49,401 bases of DNA from Verrucomicrobiota bacterium (GTDB lineage: Bacteria > Verrucomicrobiota > Kiritimatiellia > RFP12 > UBA1067), in assembly GCA_023269675.1 (NCBI GenBank), contig JAHFSX010000045.1, positions 1 to 49,401 on the forward strand, read 5' to 3'. Made by a program: the position numbers and the translations under genes. Every line of letters begins with the position of its first letter. The first letter of the stretch is position 1. The notes below the pieces were generated by a model. It did not search any database. It had not been told where the DNA came from and saw only the letters and a program-made list of their open reading frames with translations. Shown here piece by piece: positions 25,890-35,414 of this stretch.

Positions 25890-26378
25890 TCAAGGGGATC
25901 CCGGCGTCTGGCTAGGCAGGGCGGAACGCGTCGCACGGCGGACCGCTTGGACCGCGTCATCGAGCTGCTGCAGGAAGAGCGACCGGTCACGCTGCGTGAG
26001 CGGCGCAGGCCCGCCCGTGACCACACCCGCGTCGCGCAGCTCCGACATCAGGTCGCGCATCGCGACGGTCTGTCCGATGTTGTCCGCCGTGAACGGCTTG
26101 CCGGTTGTGCTGATGACGCGCGCGCCCAGCTTCAGACAGCGGTTCGCCAGCGGAATGTCGGCGGTGACCACGATGTCATGCGGCCCCACGTGCCCGACAA
26201 TCCAGTCGTCGGCCGCGTCGAGCGCGCCCGTCACGACTTCGAGCGTGATCCTCGGGTCATGCGGAATCCGCATCCATGAGTTGGCCACCAACGTGACCTT
26301 GAGTCGGCACCGCTGGGCGACGCGGTACACCTCCTGTTTGACCGGGCAAGCATCCGCATCTACAAAGATGTGCAGCAA
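25890..26378 (-). CDS. yaiI: UPF0178 (YaiI/YqxD family) protein
   Basis: The product is 162 residues, matching the usual family length of about 150-160. The N-terminal VDADACPVK (residues 6-14) is the family signature. Later hallmarks are ANSWMRIP, VVTADIPLANRCLKLGA and the RDLMSELRD segment. The family has a PIN/NYN-like fold and its role is not established. The TTG at 26378 is chosen because GAGGAG lies 8 nt upstream and the family sequence begins immediately. A longer frame to 26633 has no family similarity. Confidence 0.88.
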   Translation of the reverse strand: MLHIFVDADACPVKQEVYRVAQRCRLKVTLVANSWMRIPHDPRITLEVVTGALDAADDWIVGHVGPHDIVVTADIPLANRCLKLGARVISTTGKPFTADNIGQTVAMRDLMSELRDAGVVTGGPAPLTQRDRSLFLQQLDDAVQAVRRATRSALPSQTPGSP

Positions 26379-26644
26379 ACTGAAAGCCTCCTCATTTCTC
26401 GGAATCTCGCCCGGGGACCGTCTCTTCGGGTCGGGCAAGGGACTCGCGGCCGAAACCTCCCCGCCCGCCCTTCGGCTCGCATGCCGGACGGTGCCGTCAG
26501 AAATCCAAGCGCGTAAGGATAGCCCAAGCTTGACGGAATATCCAGCCGGCTGTGCAACCGACAGAGGCTTTGGCGGCTGCCGCGGACGCCCTGGCGCCAG
26601 ACCGCGGACAGAGCGGCTGAACCGGATCAGCACCGCAATAAACT

Positions 26645-27658
26645 TCAGAAATTCCAGCCGACACCGAGGATATAGCGCAGGTCCTTCTTGTCGCGTCCCT
26701 CCGAGGGCTGGGAGTTGTAGGCCATCTGGGACTTGGCCTCGAGCGAGAGCCGGGCCGTCATGGCCGCCCGAAGACCGACGTCCGTGTTGACCAGGCAGGT
26801 GTCCATGCGCTCGAGGCTGGGGAGGTACTCCAGGTTGTGGAACGCCTTGACGTGGTCGTTGAAAGACTTGTCCAAGTGATACGCGAGACGGCCCGCCATA
26901 TACTCGCGGGTATCGTCGGGATCAGTGTATTTCTCGCAGATGTATGCGAGACCGGCTTCCGTCGAGAAGTTGAGGTCCGCCCGCTCAATCCACTGGTAAC
27001 CGACACCGGCGCCGGGCGTCACGCGCATGTCGAGATTGGCGATGCGGTCCTTCTCGTACTTGAGGTTGCCGTAACCGTAGAACTTCGCCGTGAAGAAGTA
27101 ATCGTACTGGCCTTTAAGAAACCAGTTGTCCTCGATCGTGCTGCTGTCGCGCGTGGTGTTGTCGCGCTGCTTCGCCGAGTAGTACCCGGCCCCCAACGTG
27201 ACGCGGTCGTTTTCCGAGCGCCGGGCCGCTTCCGCGCCCAAAGCCACCGTATCGCTCTTGGTGTTGCCCCGCACGAACGTGGCGCCGGCCGAGACAACGC
27301 CGGTCCACTTGACCTTCTCGGGGTTGATTTTGGCGATGTCCGCCAAAGCCACCGTCCGGGGCTGTTCCGCGCCTGTCAACACCGCCACCTGCCCGTCGGC
27401 GCACGCGCCCACCTTCTGCTGGAGCACTGCGCCGTCCGCCAGCGCGATCTCCACCGGCATGTCCGTCGAGAACGTCTTGATGTCAGCCATGTTCAGGGTC
27501 ATCGGGCCGGCCACCGCTGAATTGAAAGTCATCTTGCCGCCGGCGACCGCCTGCACCGTTCCGGTGAGCCGGTCGCCCGATTTGAAGAGCACCTCGTCGC
27601 CCGAGACCATGCCGACCGACAGGCAACCGACAGCCACCGCAACCCATGCGATTCTCAT
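26645..27658 (-). CDS. DUF481-family outer-membrane protein
   Basis: The product is 337 residues with a signal peptide (MRIAWVAVAVGCLSVGMVSG). Residues about 22-110 have the SH3-like/phosphate-like repeats seen in DUF481 N-termini (LFKSGDRLTGTVQAVAGGK, VALADIAKINPEK). The remainder is an amphipathic beta-barrel ending in aromatic GWNF, as expected for an outer-membrane barrel recognised by BamA. The ribosome site AAAGGGG is well placed. A CCGTATG-AAC-CATACGG hairpin lies 37 bp upstream (27695-27711). Function in this family is not well known; salt-induced barrels are the best known members. Confidence 0.85.
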   Translation of the reverse strand: MRIAWVAVAVGCLSVGMVSGDEVLFKSGDRLTGTVQAVAGGKMTFNSAVAGPMTLNMADIKTFSTDMPVEIALADGAVLQQKVGACADGQVAVLTGAEQPRTVALADIAKINPEKVKWTGVVSAGATFVRGNTKSDTVALGAEAARRSENDRVTLGAGYYSAKQRDNTTRDSSTIEDNWFLKGQYDYFFTAKFYGYGNLKYEKDRIANLDMRVTPGAGVGYQWIERADLNFSTEAGLAYICEKYTDPDDTREYMAGRLAYHLDKSFNDHVKAFHNLEYLPSLERMDTCLVNTDVGLRAAMTARLSLEAKSQMAYNSQPSEGRDKKDLRYILGVGWNF

Positions 27659-28059
27659 GCTGATGAACCCCTTTCGTTTCAGTTCATGTCCGAACCGTAT
27701 GAACCATACGGCTTGCGCGTTTATTTGTCGCTTATGATAACTGACCGCAGAGAGGTTGAAAAGCGTATAACCGCCACAAAATACCGGTCATCGGACTTTT
27801 GCATCACAGGCCGAATACGCTTCCCAGGCGCCGGCGCGCTGACCCCGTGCGCTTGTGAGGCCGTAACTCTAAAATTCCCCTCACCATCCTCCTCTTGCAA
27901 ATCCACCACCAAGGCGACACGCCCATTTGTGCGGCTATCGTAATTAGCATCCGCGACGGTACCCCGACCGCTTTCCGGTTTCGCACGGTCAGCCGCGGAC
28001 CCCTGCGGCCGGTTTCAGCACCTGTTGACGTCGTCAAAAAACTCTTCCGCGACGGGGAT
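27659..28059. other. Non-coding interval with a small hairpin
   Basis: This stretch separates the DUF481 gene from the LRR gene. It holds the perfect 7-bp hairpin 27695-27711 in the DUF481 leader and a TTGACG-T-CGTCAA palindrome at 28022-28034, downstream of the LRR stop. I see no gene and no clear terminator. Confidence 0.4.
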
Positions 28060-30624
28060 TCACGGCATGCGGAGGCGGTAGAAACGGGACGGAAAGTCGG
28101 TGCACTGGAGGTCGCTGAAATCGAGCGAGCCATTGGCGAGCGTGCCGGATTTCAACTGAACCCAAATGCCGCCATCGAGCTTCGTACAGGCTTCCACCAC
28201 AACGGGCATGTATGCGGGGCCAGTGATGTGGAAACCGAAGGTGTTCGTCAACAGACCAAAGCCGCCGTAGACCGCCTGCACCTGCGGATTCCACAGCACC
28301 GTCGTACGATCACCAAAGGTCCCCCCCCATCCCGCGGCACCCGGCAAGTAATAGACGGTCGCCGCAGGGTTGGCACCTGAGAATACAGGTGCGCCGCCGA
28401 CGTCGGGGGCGTTTCCCTTGAACAAGACGCTCGTCAGGCCGGTGCAGTAATAGAACGCGAAGGGACCCAAGTTAGTGACGCTGGCGGGGAGCGTGATGCT
28501 GGCCAGCCTGGCGCATCCATAAAACGCATGCTGCCCGATACGCGTGACGCTGTCGGGGAACGTGATCCCGGTCAAGCCGAAACAATTGGCGAACGCACCT
28601 TTCCCGATACAGGTGACGCCATCAGGAATCGTAATCCAGGTCAGTCCGCTGCAGTGCAGGAAAGCCTCGTCGTCGATACACGTGACGCCGCTGGGAATGG
28701 TGTAGCTTCCGGCTTTACCCTCTGGGCACAAGATGAGCGAGGAACGGCTCTTATCGAACAAAACCCCCTCCACGCTGCTATAGAGTGCGTGGTCAGGGCC
28801 CACGGTGATAGCCGTCAGGCCGGTGCAACCTTGGAACATATTATTCCTGATGCTCACGACACCTTTGCCGACCGCAGCGTTGGTCAGAGCGGCGCAATCA
28901 GTAAAAACGCACTCCCCGAGGCTGATGACGCTGTCGGGGATGGTGATGTCGGTCAACCGCTCACAGCCTGAGAAAGCCATGTACCCGACACTCGTGACGC
29001 CGTTACCGATCACGGCGTGAGTCAGACCGGCACAGCCGCAGAAGGCAAAGTAACCGATGGCGGCGACGTTGTCGGGAATCACAACGCCGGCCAGGCTCGC
29101 GCAGTCATAAAAGGCAGCATCACCGACGCTGGTGACGCTGTCGGGAAGGTAGACGTTGGTCAGGCTGGTGCAGCCATAGAACACTGTTTTATTGATGCGC
29201 GCGACGCTGCGCCCGATGGTGACGGTCGTCAGGCCGACACACCCGGAGAACGCACCCTGCCCGACAGTGACGACACGATCAGGAATCCTGACGCTGGCCA
29301 GACCGGTGCAATGACTGAACGCATTGACTCCAACGGCGGTGACTTTATCCGGAATCGTGACGCCACTCAGATTCACACAATCAGAGAAGGCGCTATCCCC
29401 GATGCTGGCGACACTTTCCGGAATCTTGACCCCGGTGAGACCCGTGCAGTGCAAGAACGCACCGTCCCCGATCTTGGTGACGCCGTTGGGTACGGTATAG
29501 ATTCCCGCTTTACCATCCGGGAATTTGAGGAGCGTGTCCTGGGTTTTGTCAAACAAAACCCCCTTCGAACTGTGATAAGAGACATTGCCCGCGGCCACGT
29601 TGATCGCGGTCAGGCTCGCGCAGGAGTGGAACGCGCCGTACCCGATGTTCGTGACACCCTTGCCGATAAGGATGCTGGACAGGCCTGAACACGTTGCGAA
29701 GGCATAGTTTCCGATACGCGCGACGCTGTCGGGAATCGTGACCCCCGTCAAACCTGAGCAGGTAGAGAACGCAAAGTCACCGATGGTGACGACGCCGCCC
29801 GGGATCGCAACCACGCCGGCCATGCCCGCGCAGTTTCTGAACGCATTCACGCCAATGCACGCGACGCTGCCGGGAATAGTGACGCCGGCCAGTCTAATGC
29901 AGTTTTGGAACGCATCCACGCCGATGTTCGTGACGCTGTCGGGAATGGTGTAGCTGCCGACTTTACCCTCCGGGCATTGGATGAGCGTGGTCAGACTCTT
30001 GTCGAACAAGACCCCATCCTCACTGCCATATGACACATTGGCGGCGTCCACATTGATCTCCATGAGGCGAGAGCAGTCCTGGAACGCACTGGTTCCCACA
30101 TAAGTGGTCCCTGTGCCGATCGCGACGCTTGTCGGCTCTCCACAGGATCCGAAGGCCATGGTTCCGATCATGATGACGCTGTCAGGTATCGTGACAGTTG
30201 TCAGCCCCGAACAGGAATGGAAAGCATAGGCCCCGATGGTGGCGACGCTGTCCGGAATCGTGACATTCGTCAGGCCGGAGCAACTATAGAAGGCGTCGTC
30301 CCCGATGCGCGTGACGCTGTCGGGTATCTCGACATCCGTCAGGGCATCACAGAACGAAAAGGCCATGTCACCGATATTGACGACCGGGTATCCGCCCAAG
30401 GTATTGGGAATGACCAAAGCCCCGGAATACCAGCCATAAAATTCGGTAATGGTGGTTTTGCCGTCGAGGATGGTATAGGTGTAATAACCGTCCTGATTCG
30501 CCTCCGCGCTTGCCGCGGTTGCCCACAGGACGAGGAGTGACAGAGAACATGCCGCGCCTGTCCGTGTCAGTACCAATTTCCATCTCAAACCGCTTGCCAA
30601 CCACGTCGTCCCTGATGTCTTCAT
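28060..30624 (-). CDS. BspA-like leucine-rich-repeat (LRR_5) surface protein, 854 aa
   Basis: The signal peptide is within the first 45 residues. The body consists of about 30 LRR_5 units of the form LTNVTIPDSVTRIGDDAFYSC. Such repeats, known in BspA and TpLRR proteins, mediate binding to matrix or other cells. Three interruptions (GVLFDKSLTTLIQCPEGK, GVLFDKTQDTLLKFPDGK, GVLFDKSRSSLILCPEGK) insert a beta-hairpin element at intervals. The C-terminal 75 residues (VVVEACTKLDGGIWVQL ... RFYRLR) recur in the LRR protein at 31090. The start ATG at 30624 has AAGGAG 4 nt upstream; a TTG 15 nt earlier is less likely. Confidence 0.92.
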   Translation of the reverse strand: MKTSGTTWLASGLRWKLVLTRTGAACSLSLLVLWATAASAEANQDGYYTYTILDGKTTITEFYGWYSGALVIPNTLGGYPVVNIGDMAFSFCDALTDVEIPDSVTRIGDDAFYSCSGLTNVTIPDSVATIGAYAFHSCSGLTTVTIPDSVIMIGTMAFGSCGEPTSVAIGTGTTYVGTSAFQDCSRLMEINVDAANVSYGSEDGVLFDKSLTTLIQCPEGKVGSYTIPDSVTNIGVDAFQNCIRLAGVTIPGSVACIGVNAFRNCAGMAGVVAIPGGVVTIGDFAFSTCSGLTGVTIPDSVARIGNYAFATCSGLSSILIGKGVTNIGYGAFHSCASLTAINVAAGNVSYHSSKGVLFDKTQDTLLKFPDGKAGIYTVPNGVTKIGDGAFLHCTGLTGVKIPESVASIGDSAFSDCVNLSGVTIPDKVTAVGVNAFSHCTGLASVRIPDRVVTVGQGAFSGCVGLTTVTIGRSVARINKTVFYGCTSLTNVYLPDSVTSVGDAAFYDCASLAGVVIPDNVAAIGYFAFCGCAGLTHAVIGNGVTSVGYMAFSGCERLTDITIPDSVISLGECVFTDCAALTNAAVGKGVVSIRNNMFQGCTGLTAITVGPDHALYSSVEGVLFDKSRSSLILCPEGKAGSYTIPSGVTCIDDEAFLHCSGLTWITIPDGVTCIGKGAFANCFGLTGITFPDSVTRIGQHAFYGCARLASITLPASVTNLGPFAFYYCTGLTSVLFKGNAPDVGGAPVFSGANPAATVYYLPGAAGWGGTFGDRTTVLWNPQVQAVYGGFGLLTNTFGFHITGPAYMPVVVEACTKLDGGIWVQLKSGTLANGSLDFSDLQCTDFPSRFYRLRMP

Positions 30625-31089
30625 AGGTCTCCTTTGCAAGCTCGGGTTTAGCTCACGAAGTCGTCGTGCACCGCGTCGCTATGTGCCTGGCACGCAACAA
30701 AACGATACCCAGGGGTCACTCCCCTTGGCCCCACCGGCACTAAACAAAACGCTGAATCATTGGTTCTTAAGCGGTCCTGGGCAGATGGCGGATACAGCTT
30801 CATCCGGTGAAGTCGGTCGCCCGCCGGGTCACAGGTTCCTGAAAGTGACGCGTCCGCCGGCAACCGATTGCGGCCAAGCTCAGCGGATGGGAGGCGCTCT
30901 CATCCGCTGATGAAGCTTCACCACAAGCGGCACTTGGTCAGTCGCGATCGGTTAAGTCCTCCTCATGACAGCCGGCGCGGGAGTGCCTTTCAGCACTGGA
31001 GTCCTTCACGTTGCCCGATCTCGCCGTCCTTCTGCGGCGGCCCGTCTACGCGCCCCCGCCGAACGCGTGCCTGTCGCCAAAAGGGAGTC
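30625..31089. other. Non-coding interval
   Basis: There is no convincing gene here. An inverted repeat (TCAGCGGATG at 30880-30889 against CATCCGCTGA at 30901-30910) is the only clear structure. It lacks a T-tract. Confidence 0.35.
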
Positions 31090-32130
31090 TTACTGGGGGC
31101 GGACCCGGTAAAAACGGCGAGGACGATCGGCCTGACACAATTCGCAGCACATAGCCCACCCCACCAGGTCCAGCGAGCGAGTTATTCCGTACGGGACCCA
31201 GTCGCCCAGTTGCAGGTCCGTGCAAGCCTCTAGCAGGAAGACACCTTCGGCTGGCCCCATGACTGTTATATCGCAGCTGTCCAAATCCGGGCCGCTTTCA
31301 TTGCGGTTGACGGAACAGGCGACAATCCGCAAGGGGTTAAACCAGAGAGCAGTCGGGCGTCCGCTGTAGAGCGGCTTCCATCCGCGCGTGCCGGCCAGAT
31401 AGTATGAGGTGACAAGATCGGATTCGGGGTAAATGTCCTCCCCGTGGTCGGGCGCGTCGCCGTAAAAGTAAACCCCCTTCAAACCGGGGCATCCTTTGAA
31501 CACGCTGTCGCCGAACGTCTCTAACGCCGCACCCATATAGACGGTCACGAGGTTGGTGCAGTCGCTGAAGGCGCAGTTCCCTATGTACTCATTGACGCCC
31601 AGCAATCTGAGGGTGGTCAGGGCGGTACACCCCGTGAAAGCGCGGTCACCGATGCTCTCCAATTCACTCCTGAAGATGAGGGACGCGAGACTGCTGCAGC
31701 CCTCGAAAGCGCCCTCCCCGATATCCTCGAGCCATTCCGGCAGAATAATGCCGGTCAAGGACGTGCACCCAGCAAACGCGTTCTTCTCGATTCCCTCCGT
31801 TCCCGCACCGAACGTCACCTTGGTCACCGTCCGGCACCCCTGGAAAGCGCTTTCGCCAATGAACGTGAGGCTATCGGGGAACGATACCGAAGTCAACGCC
31901 GTGCAGTTGCTGAAGGCGCCCGCGCCAATCACGCGGACCACGCTGGCCCCGATGGCTCCCGGGATCACCAGCGGCTCCGTACGCAGGGGATCGACAAGGC
32001 CAGTGATCACGATCTCGCCCCGGGCCTCTTCGTATTGGAAATCGCCGTACACCGCCGCCTGCAGCATCACCGGGCACAGGGCCAAGACCGTCGGCAGACG
32101 GCAGATCAGATGCATGTTTTTTACGTTCAT
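31090..32130 (-). CDS. Small BspA-like LRR protein, 346 aa
   Basis: The signal region (residues 5-28, MHLICRLPTVLALCPVMLQA) is followed by about eight LRR_5 repeats (LTSVSFPDSLTFIGESAFQGC). The C-terminal 80 residues resemble those of the LRR protein at 28060 (LLEACTDLQLGDWVPYG ... RRFYRVRPQ). The start ATG at 32130 is chosen because AAAGGAGG lies 8 nt upstream; an earlier frame start at 32184 has none. It is upstream of the larger LRR gene on the same strand but about 465 bp away, so not clearly in one operon. Confidence 0.9.
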   Translation of the reverse strand: MNVKNMHLICRLPTVLALCPVMLQAAVYGDFQYEEARGEIVITGLVDPLRTEPLVIPGAIGASVVRVIGAGAFSNCTALTSVSFPDSLTFIGESAFQGCRTVTKVTFGAGTEGIEKNAFAGCTSLTGIILPEWLEDIGEGAFEGCSSLASLIFRSELESIGDRAFTGCTALTTLRLLGVNEYIGNCAFSDCTNLVTVYMGAALETFGDSVFKGCPGLKGVYFYGDAPDHGEDIYPESDLVTSYYLAGTRGWKPLYSGRPTALWFNPLRIVACSVNRNESGPDLDSCDITVMGPAEGVFLLEACTDLQLGDWVPYGITRSLDLVGWAMCCELCQADRPRRFYRVRPQ

Positions 32131-33105
32131 GAACAAGCCTCCTTTAATCAGGTTAAGCCACTCTTTCTGTTCATGAGTAAACATATAGCTCCATCCATAA
32201 ACTGTAAATCAGCGCAACTCTGTTCTTTATGAATGCATTTAAAGATCAGGCCGGCAATTAAACGCCATCCCCTCCTATAGGAAGTAAATTCATGAGTTGG
32301 CCGAACCCGCGCCGTTCACCCTATAGCCCCGGAACGAGAAGACGCCCACAGATGGGTACTCGGAAAAAAGCCGAGGGCGCGGGTCATTGCCGTTGCATAC
32401 CCACTCCGCCCAAGTGACGCGCCTTGTTTCATCTTCAGCGCTTGTCGTACTTAAAGTTGATTAATGAACCATAGGCAGTGGGGGGGGAAATATCTCATAA
32501 CAAGCGGGCCGTGTTCGGTGCGGAGCGCCGTGACTGCGCTGGCGTCCCGCATCCGCGGAAGCGGCCACACCCCGCCCGCGCAGAAAACGAAACGGCTGCA
32601 CTTGCACGGCAACCGCAAACCCATGGCATCCCGAGTTTCGCAATTAGCAAGGGAGGCGTCGCCCCTATCACTGGACCTTAAGATGTTAACGCTCCCCGCC
32701 AGCGTATCCCTGAGCACTTCAGGGTCATCTATGCCGTGCGCGATCCCGAAGGCTGCGGGGCCGGGCCCCCGCCCCGGGTCCTTGCGTCACCGCCGGCCGA
32801 GGCTGACGCACCTTCGCCGATGTGGACGACGTCACGATATGCCGGCCGGCTGCAAGCGGGCGCCTTCGCCGGCGCGGTGCAACCGCACCGGCGTTTCCGG
32901 AAAGTGCAGGGCGGCCCGTTCCGTTGGTTCCGGACCGGCCTCGGGAACGGACAGCGACCGCCCTTTTGAACACTGCCTCGAATCGCCCATGCGAAGTGTC
33001 GCATTCCCCGTTATATCTCCAGGGCCACGTGAGCCGGCTGAAACGGGAACGCCAGATTTATTTCTCACCACTCGTAGCGGTTTTCAGCGACTTCTTCGGC
33101 GATTG
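32131..33105. other. Large interval with no supported gene
   Basis: This interval is 975 bp without a gene I can support. Several open frames exist on both strands (for example 32464-33117) but have no family signature, no ribosome site and skewed Arg/Pro/Ala content expected from GC-rich noise. A run of eight to nine G residues is near 32480. I cannot exclude a decayed gene. Confidence 0.4.
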
Positions 33106-33264
33106 TCACAGAGGTGAGAACTGGTCCTTATGGACACCACACTGAGGACACACCCAACTGCCGGGAACATCCTCAAAAGGCGTACCCGGCTTGACTGCTT
33201 GAAACGGATCGCCGAATTCGGGGTTATAAACCCAACCGCAAACATCGCACACGTATTTTTTCAT
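33106..33264 (-). CDS. Rubredoxin, 52 aa
   Basis: A complete rubredoxin lies on the minus strand. The four iron ligands are in CDVCGWVY (C6, C9) and CPQCGVHKDQF (C39, C42). The canonical YNPEFGDP and PGTPFEDVPGSWVCP segments sit between them. It starts with ATG at 33264 behind AAGGAGG (10 nt spacing) and ends with TGA. Rubredoxins carry single electrons in anaerobes, for example to rubrerythrin, flavodiiron proteins or flavoredoxins. A flavin reductase of the flavoredoxin type lies nearby (34821). Its size explains why it could be missed by length-limited gene callers. Confidence 0.95.
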   Translation of the reverse strand: MKKYVCDVCGWVYNPEFGDPFQAVKPGTPFEDVPGSWVCPQCGVHKDQFSPL

Positions 33265-33495
33265 GATGGCCACGCCTCCTTATGGTCGTCTCCGCGTTCT
33301 CTGGTTCTTAAAACGGCACCCGCACGGATCGTCCAACGATGAGACGGACGGATGACTCCACACCTGGCACCCGTCCGAGTTCAGCTTGCCAACTCCGGCG
33401 TGACAGGTCGCCTCGGATCCTTTTCCGAAGCACGAGCGTCGGTGTATGGCGCCCTCTCCGAAAAGGTGATTGTGATGCCGCCTCTAAGCAGGCGG

Positions 33496-34182
33496 TCACT
33501 CCGCGTGTAGCGAGCGGAAAAAGATATCCGCCGTGCCTTGCGTGGCCTGCGGATAGCATCCCGCTTTGAAATAGTTACCGTGAGGCCAGTACGCAAGGCT
33601 GCGGGTCAGTTTCGGCTGGCCATCCACGGTGACCGTCAACTGGCCTTTCCCGACAACGATCTCGACTTTCACAAAGCGGGCGCCGAGCTGTTTTACCAGC
33701 GTGATCATCTCGTTCTTCTTGCCGCTGCTGTCTGTCATCAGCGCGGCGACCAGATCGCCGGCATTCATGGCGATACGCAGAAGCGGAGGCGCGTTACCGC
33801 CGTCTGCCGTGATGCCATGGATTTGCATGGCGGTCACCTTGTCCGGCGCGAGTGCGGAAACAACGCGGAATTCTCCGGAGAGCGTGTGGACGGCATTCAC
33901 ATCCCATTCGAGCTGATGGCGCAGTTCCGAACGCACGTATTTGGTGTTCGGGGTTGTGCCTGTCTCAGCGGCGTCGAGGTGAAAGCACATTTCGTTGCCG
34001 GCGTTCAGATAAAAGTAGTCCGAGGCGTAGCCCTTCAGATCCTTCACGTCTTTCGGCCCCGGAATCTGCAGCTTCCATTGGCTCAGGCTGAAGCTGGAAC
34101 TCGGAGCCGCCTTCTCGGCCCCCCGGGCGGTGCACAAGTGGAGGAGGAGAGCGGCCGCAACAATACGGACAACGGCTTTCAT
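33496..34182 (-). CDS. Polysaccharide lyase family 7 (alginate lyase)
   Basis: The product is 228 residues, with a signal peptide (MKAVVRIVAAALLLHLCTARG). The three PL7 motifs are present: RSEL within YVRSELRHQ (about residue 81), QIH within MQIHGI (about 118) and YFKAGCYPQ (about 204). The QIH His and the Tyr of YFKAG are the catalytic pair in this family, which cleaves alginate by beta-elimination. Residues 33-50 (SLSQWKLQIPGPK) match the family start. The start is the ATG at 34182 with AAAGGA upstream; a partial CGGGGTTGACT block lies about 30-40 bp upstream, as in two other promoters of the window. Confidence 0.93.
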   Translation of the reverse strand: MKAVVRIVAAALLLHLCTARGAEKAAPSSSFSLSQWKLQIPGPKDVKDLKGYASDYFYLNAGNEMCFHLDAAETGTTPNTKYVRSELRHQLEWDVNAVHTLSGEFRVVSALAPDKVTAMQIHGITADGGNAPPLLRIAMNAGDLVAALMTDSSGKKNEMITLVKQLGARFVKVEIVVGKGQLTVTVDGQPKLTRSLAYWPHGNYFKAGCYPQATQGTADIFFRSLHAE

Positions 34183-34212
34183 AGGGGTCCTTTGATCCGG
34201 GGGGAGGAATAA

Positions 34213-34223
34213 AGTCAACCCCG
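34213..34223 (-). promoter_or_regulatory. Partial CGGGGTTGACT block upstream of the alginate lyase
   Basis: On the minus strand CGGGGTTGACT matches the core of the 18-bp block at 18827 and 25615. A -10 element is not clear (TCAAAG would be at 17 bp), so the assignment is weaker than at the other two sites. It lies between the unknown protein stop (34225) and the lyase start (34182). Confidence 0.35.
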
Positions 34224-34224
34224 G

Positions 34225-34746
34225 TCATGGGTTCGCGCTGAAGAAACTCTCCAGCTTCAGGCACTTTTCTCGCGGCAGCACCATGCCGTCGCCCAGCCTC
34301 ACGTCAGCCCCGTCCCTGACGATGGGATCAACCCATGTCAACTGGCCGCCGTCGCGGCTCTCCATCCTGACCATCAGCGCCTCGGTCCGGTCCTCGTCCT
34401 TGAGATCCTGAACGCGCATCTCCCCATACATGATCTGGACAGCGGTGTGGTCACCGGATCGCTTGAGCAGGTAGGTCCAAGCCTCCGAAATCGTGATGAC
34501 GCCATACAGGTTATGTTCCCGCACAGCCTGCCTGACTCCGGCCACAAGCGCGTCGGGCGGCGTGTTCGCGGGAACGGCGTTCACGGACGCCAACCCCTCG
34601 TCCGAGAACAGGAACAGGACGGAAACGTGCGTCTTGTCCCTCTTGAACAGGCTCGCGGCCTGGCCGTGAAGCCGCTCGGCGTAGGCCTCCAGCGACCCTA
34701 ATTTGTCGGCGGGGTTCCAGGCCGGTTGGGTTCCGTTGTCCTTCAT
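34225..34746 (-). CDS. Conserved-looking hypothetical protein, 173 aa
   Basis: I do not recognise the family. The sequence has mixed alpha/beta character with hydrophobic strands (VSVLFLFSDEGLASVN, YGVITISEAWTYLL, AVQIMYGEMRVQDL) and no signal peptide or membrane segment. The start ATG at 34746 has GGGAGG close upstream (3 nt). It lies between the flavin reductase and the PL7 gene on the same strand, with 74 bp and 42 bp gaps, so it could be in one transcript with either. No function is assigned. Confidence 0.7.
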   Translation of the reverse strand: MKDNGTQPAWNPADKLGSLEAYAERLHGQAASLFKRDKTHVSVLFLFSDEGLASVNAVPANTPPDALVAGVRQAVREHNLYGVITISEAWTYLLKRSGDHTAVQIMYGEMRVQDLKDEDRTEALMVRMESRDGGQLTWVDPIVRDGADVRLGDGMVLPREKCLKLESFFSANP

Positions 34747-34820
34747 GAGCCTCCCATGCAAACGCCCTCATAACCATCAGGAGCCAGCCGGGGCCGCCTC
34801 CTCTTCCGAACGGCCGCCGC

Positions 34821-35387
34821 TCAGGGTTTCTTTCCGACCTCGAACGCATTCCCCACGCATTCCCCGACACGATAATAGCGGCGGTCCTCGGGGTTGAACA
34901 CAAAGGGCCGGATTTTCCCGATATCCGGTTTTCCGTCGTCGCCCAGCACGGCTTCATCGATTTTGACATCCAAGATCTCCCCCACAAAATGGGTGTGCAG
35001 GCCGATCTCGTAGTGATGGATGACCTTGCATTCCAAAACCATCGGAAACTCCCCCACATACGGCGCATCGACCAGTTCGGATTTGACCGGCGTCAGGCCG
35101 GCTTCCTGAAACTTGCTCACGTTCCGTCCGGACGCTACGCCGAAATAGTCGGCCTCTTTAAGGTACCGCTCGGACGGCACACTCAGCGTGTACGCCTGCC
35201 TCGCCATGATGTTGCCATAGGTATACGTGGCCTTACGCAGGGAGACGGTCACGCAGGGCGGTATCGAGCAACAAATTCCGCCCCAGGCAATGGTCATCAC
35301 GTTGGGGGTCCCGTTGGCATCGTAAGACCCCACGCACCAGACCGGCGTGGGAACGATAAGCGTTTTCGCGCCAAAAGATTTCTTCAT
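34821..35387 (-). CDS. Flavin reductase / flavoredoxin-like FMN-binding protein
   Basis: The product is 188 residues of the flavin-reductase domain family. The pattern SYDANGTPNVMTIAWGGICCSIPPCVTVSLRK, here cited by its parts GTPNVMTIAWGG and PPCVTVSLRK, fits an FMN-binding split barrel, and the segment TLSVPSERYLKEADYFGVASGR is typical (parts: TLSVPSE, DYFGVASGR). Flavoredoxins move electrons in anaerobes and may pair with the rubredoxin encoded 1.6 kb away. The start is taken at the second ATG (35387), which lies 10 nt from AAAAGGG; an ATG at 35396 is too close to that site. A sigma-70 promoter at 35651-35679 may reach it through a decayed ORF. Confidence 0.85.
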   Translation of the reverse strand: MKKSFGAKTLIVPTPVWCVGSYDANGTPNVMTIAWGGICCSIPPCVTVSLRKATYTYGNIMARQAYTLSVPSERYLKEADYFGVASGRNVSKFQEAGLTPVKSELVDAPYVGEFPMVLECKVIHHYEIGLHTHFVGEILDVKIDEAVLGDDGKPDIGKIRPFVFNPEDRRYYRVGECVGNAFEVGKKP

Positions 35388-35414
35388 GCGACTCATTCCC
35401 TTTTCTCGTTTCGA

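Noticed and set aside
28060..30500. Regularly repeating DNA of about 69 bp that could suggest a CRISPR array
   Set aside because: The repeats are protein-coding LRR_5 units with variable third positions and no constant repeat with unique spacers.
32464..33117. Candidate gene of about 217 codons in the 32-33 kb gap
   Set aside because: It has no ribosome site, no domain, and overlaps the rubredoxin gene; its composition is that of noise.
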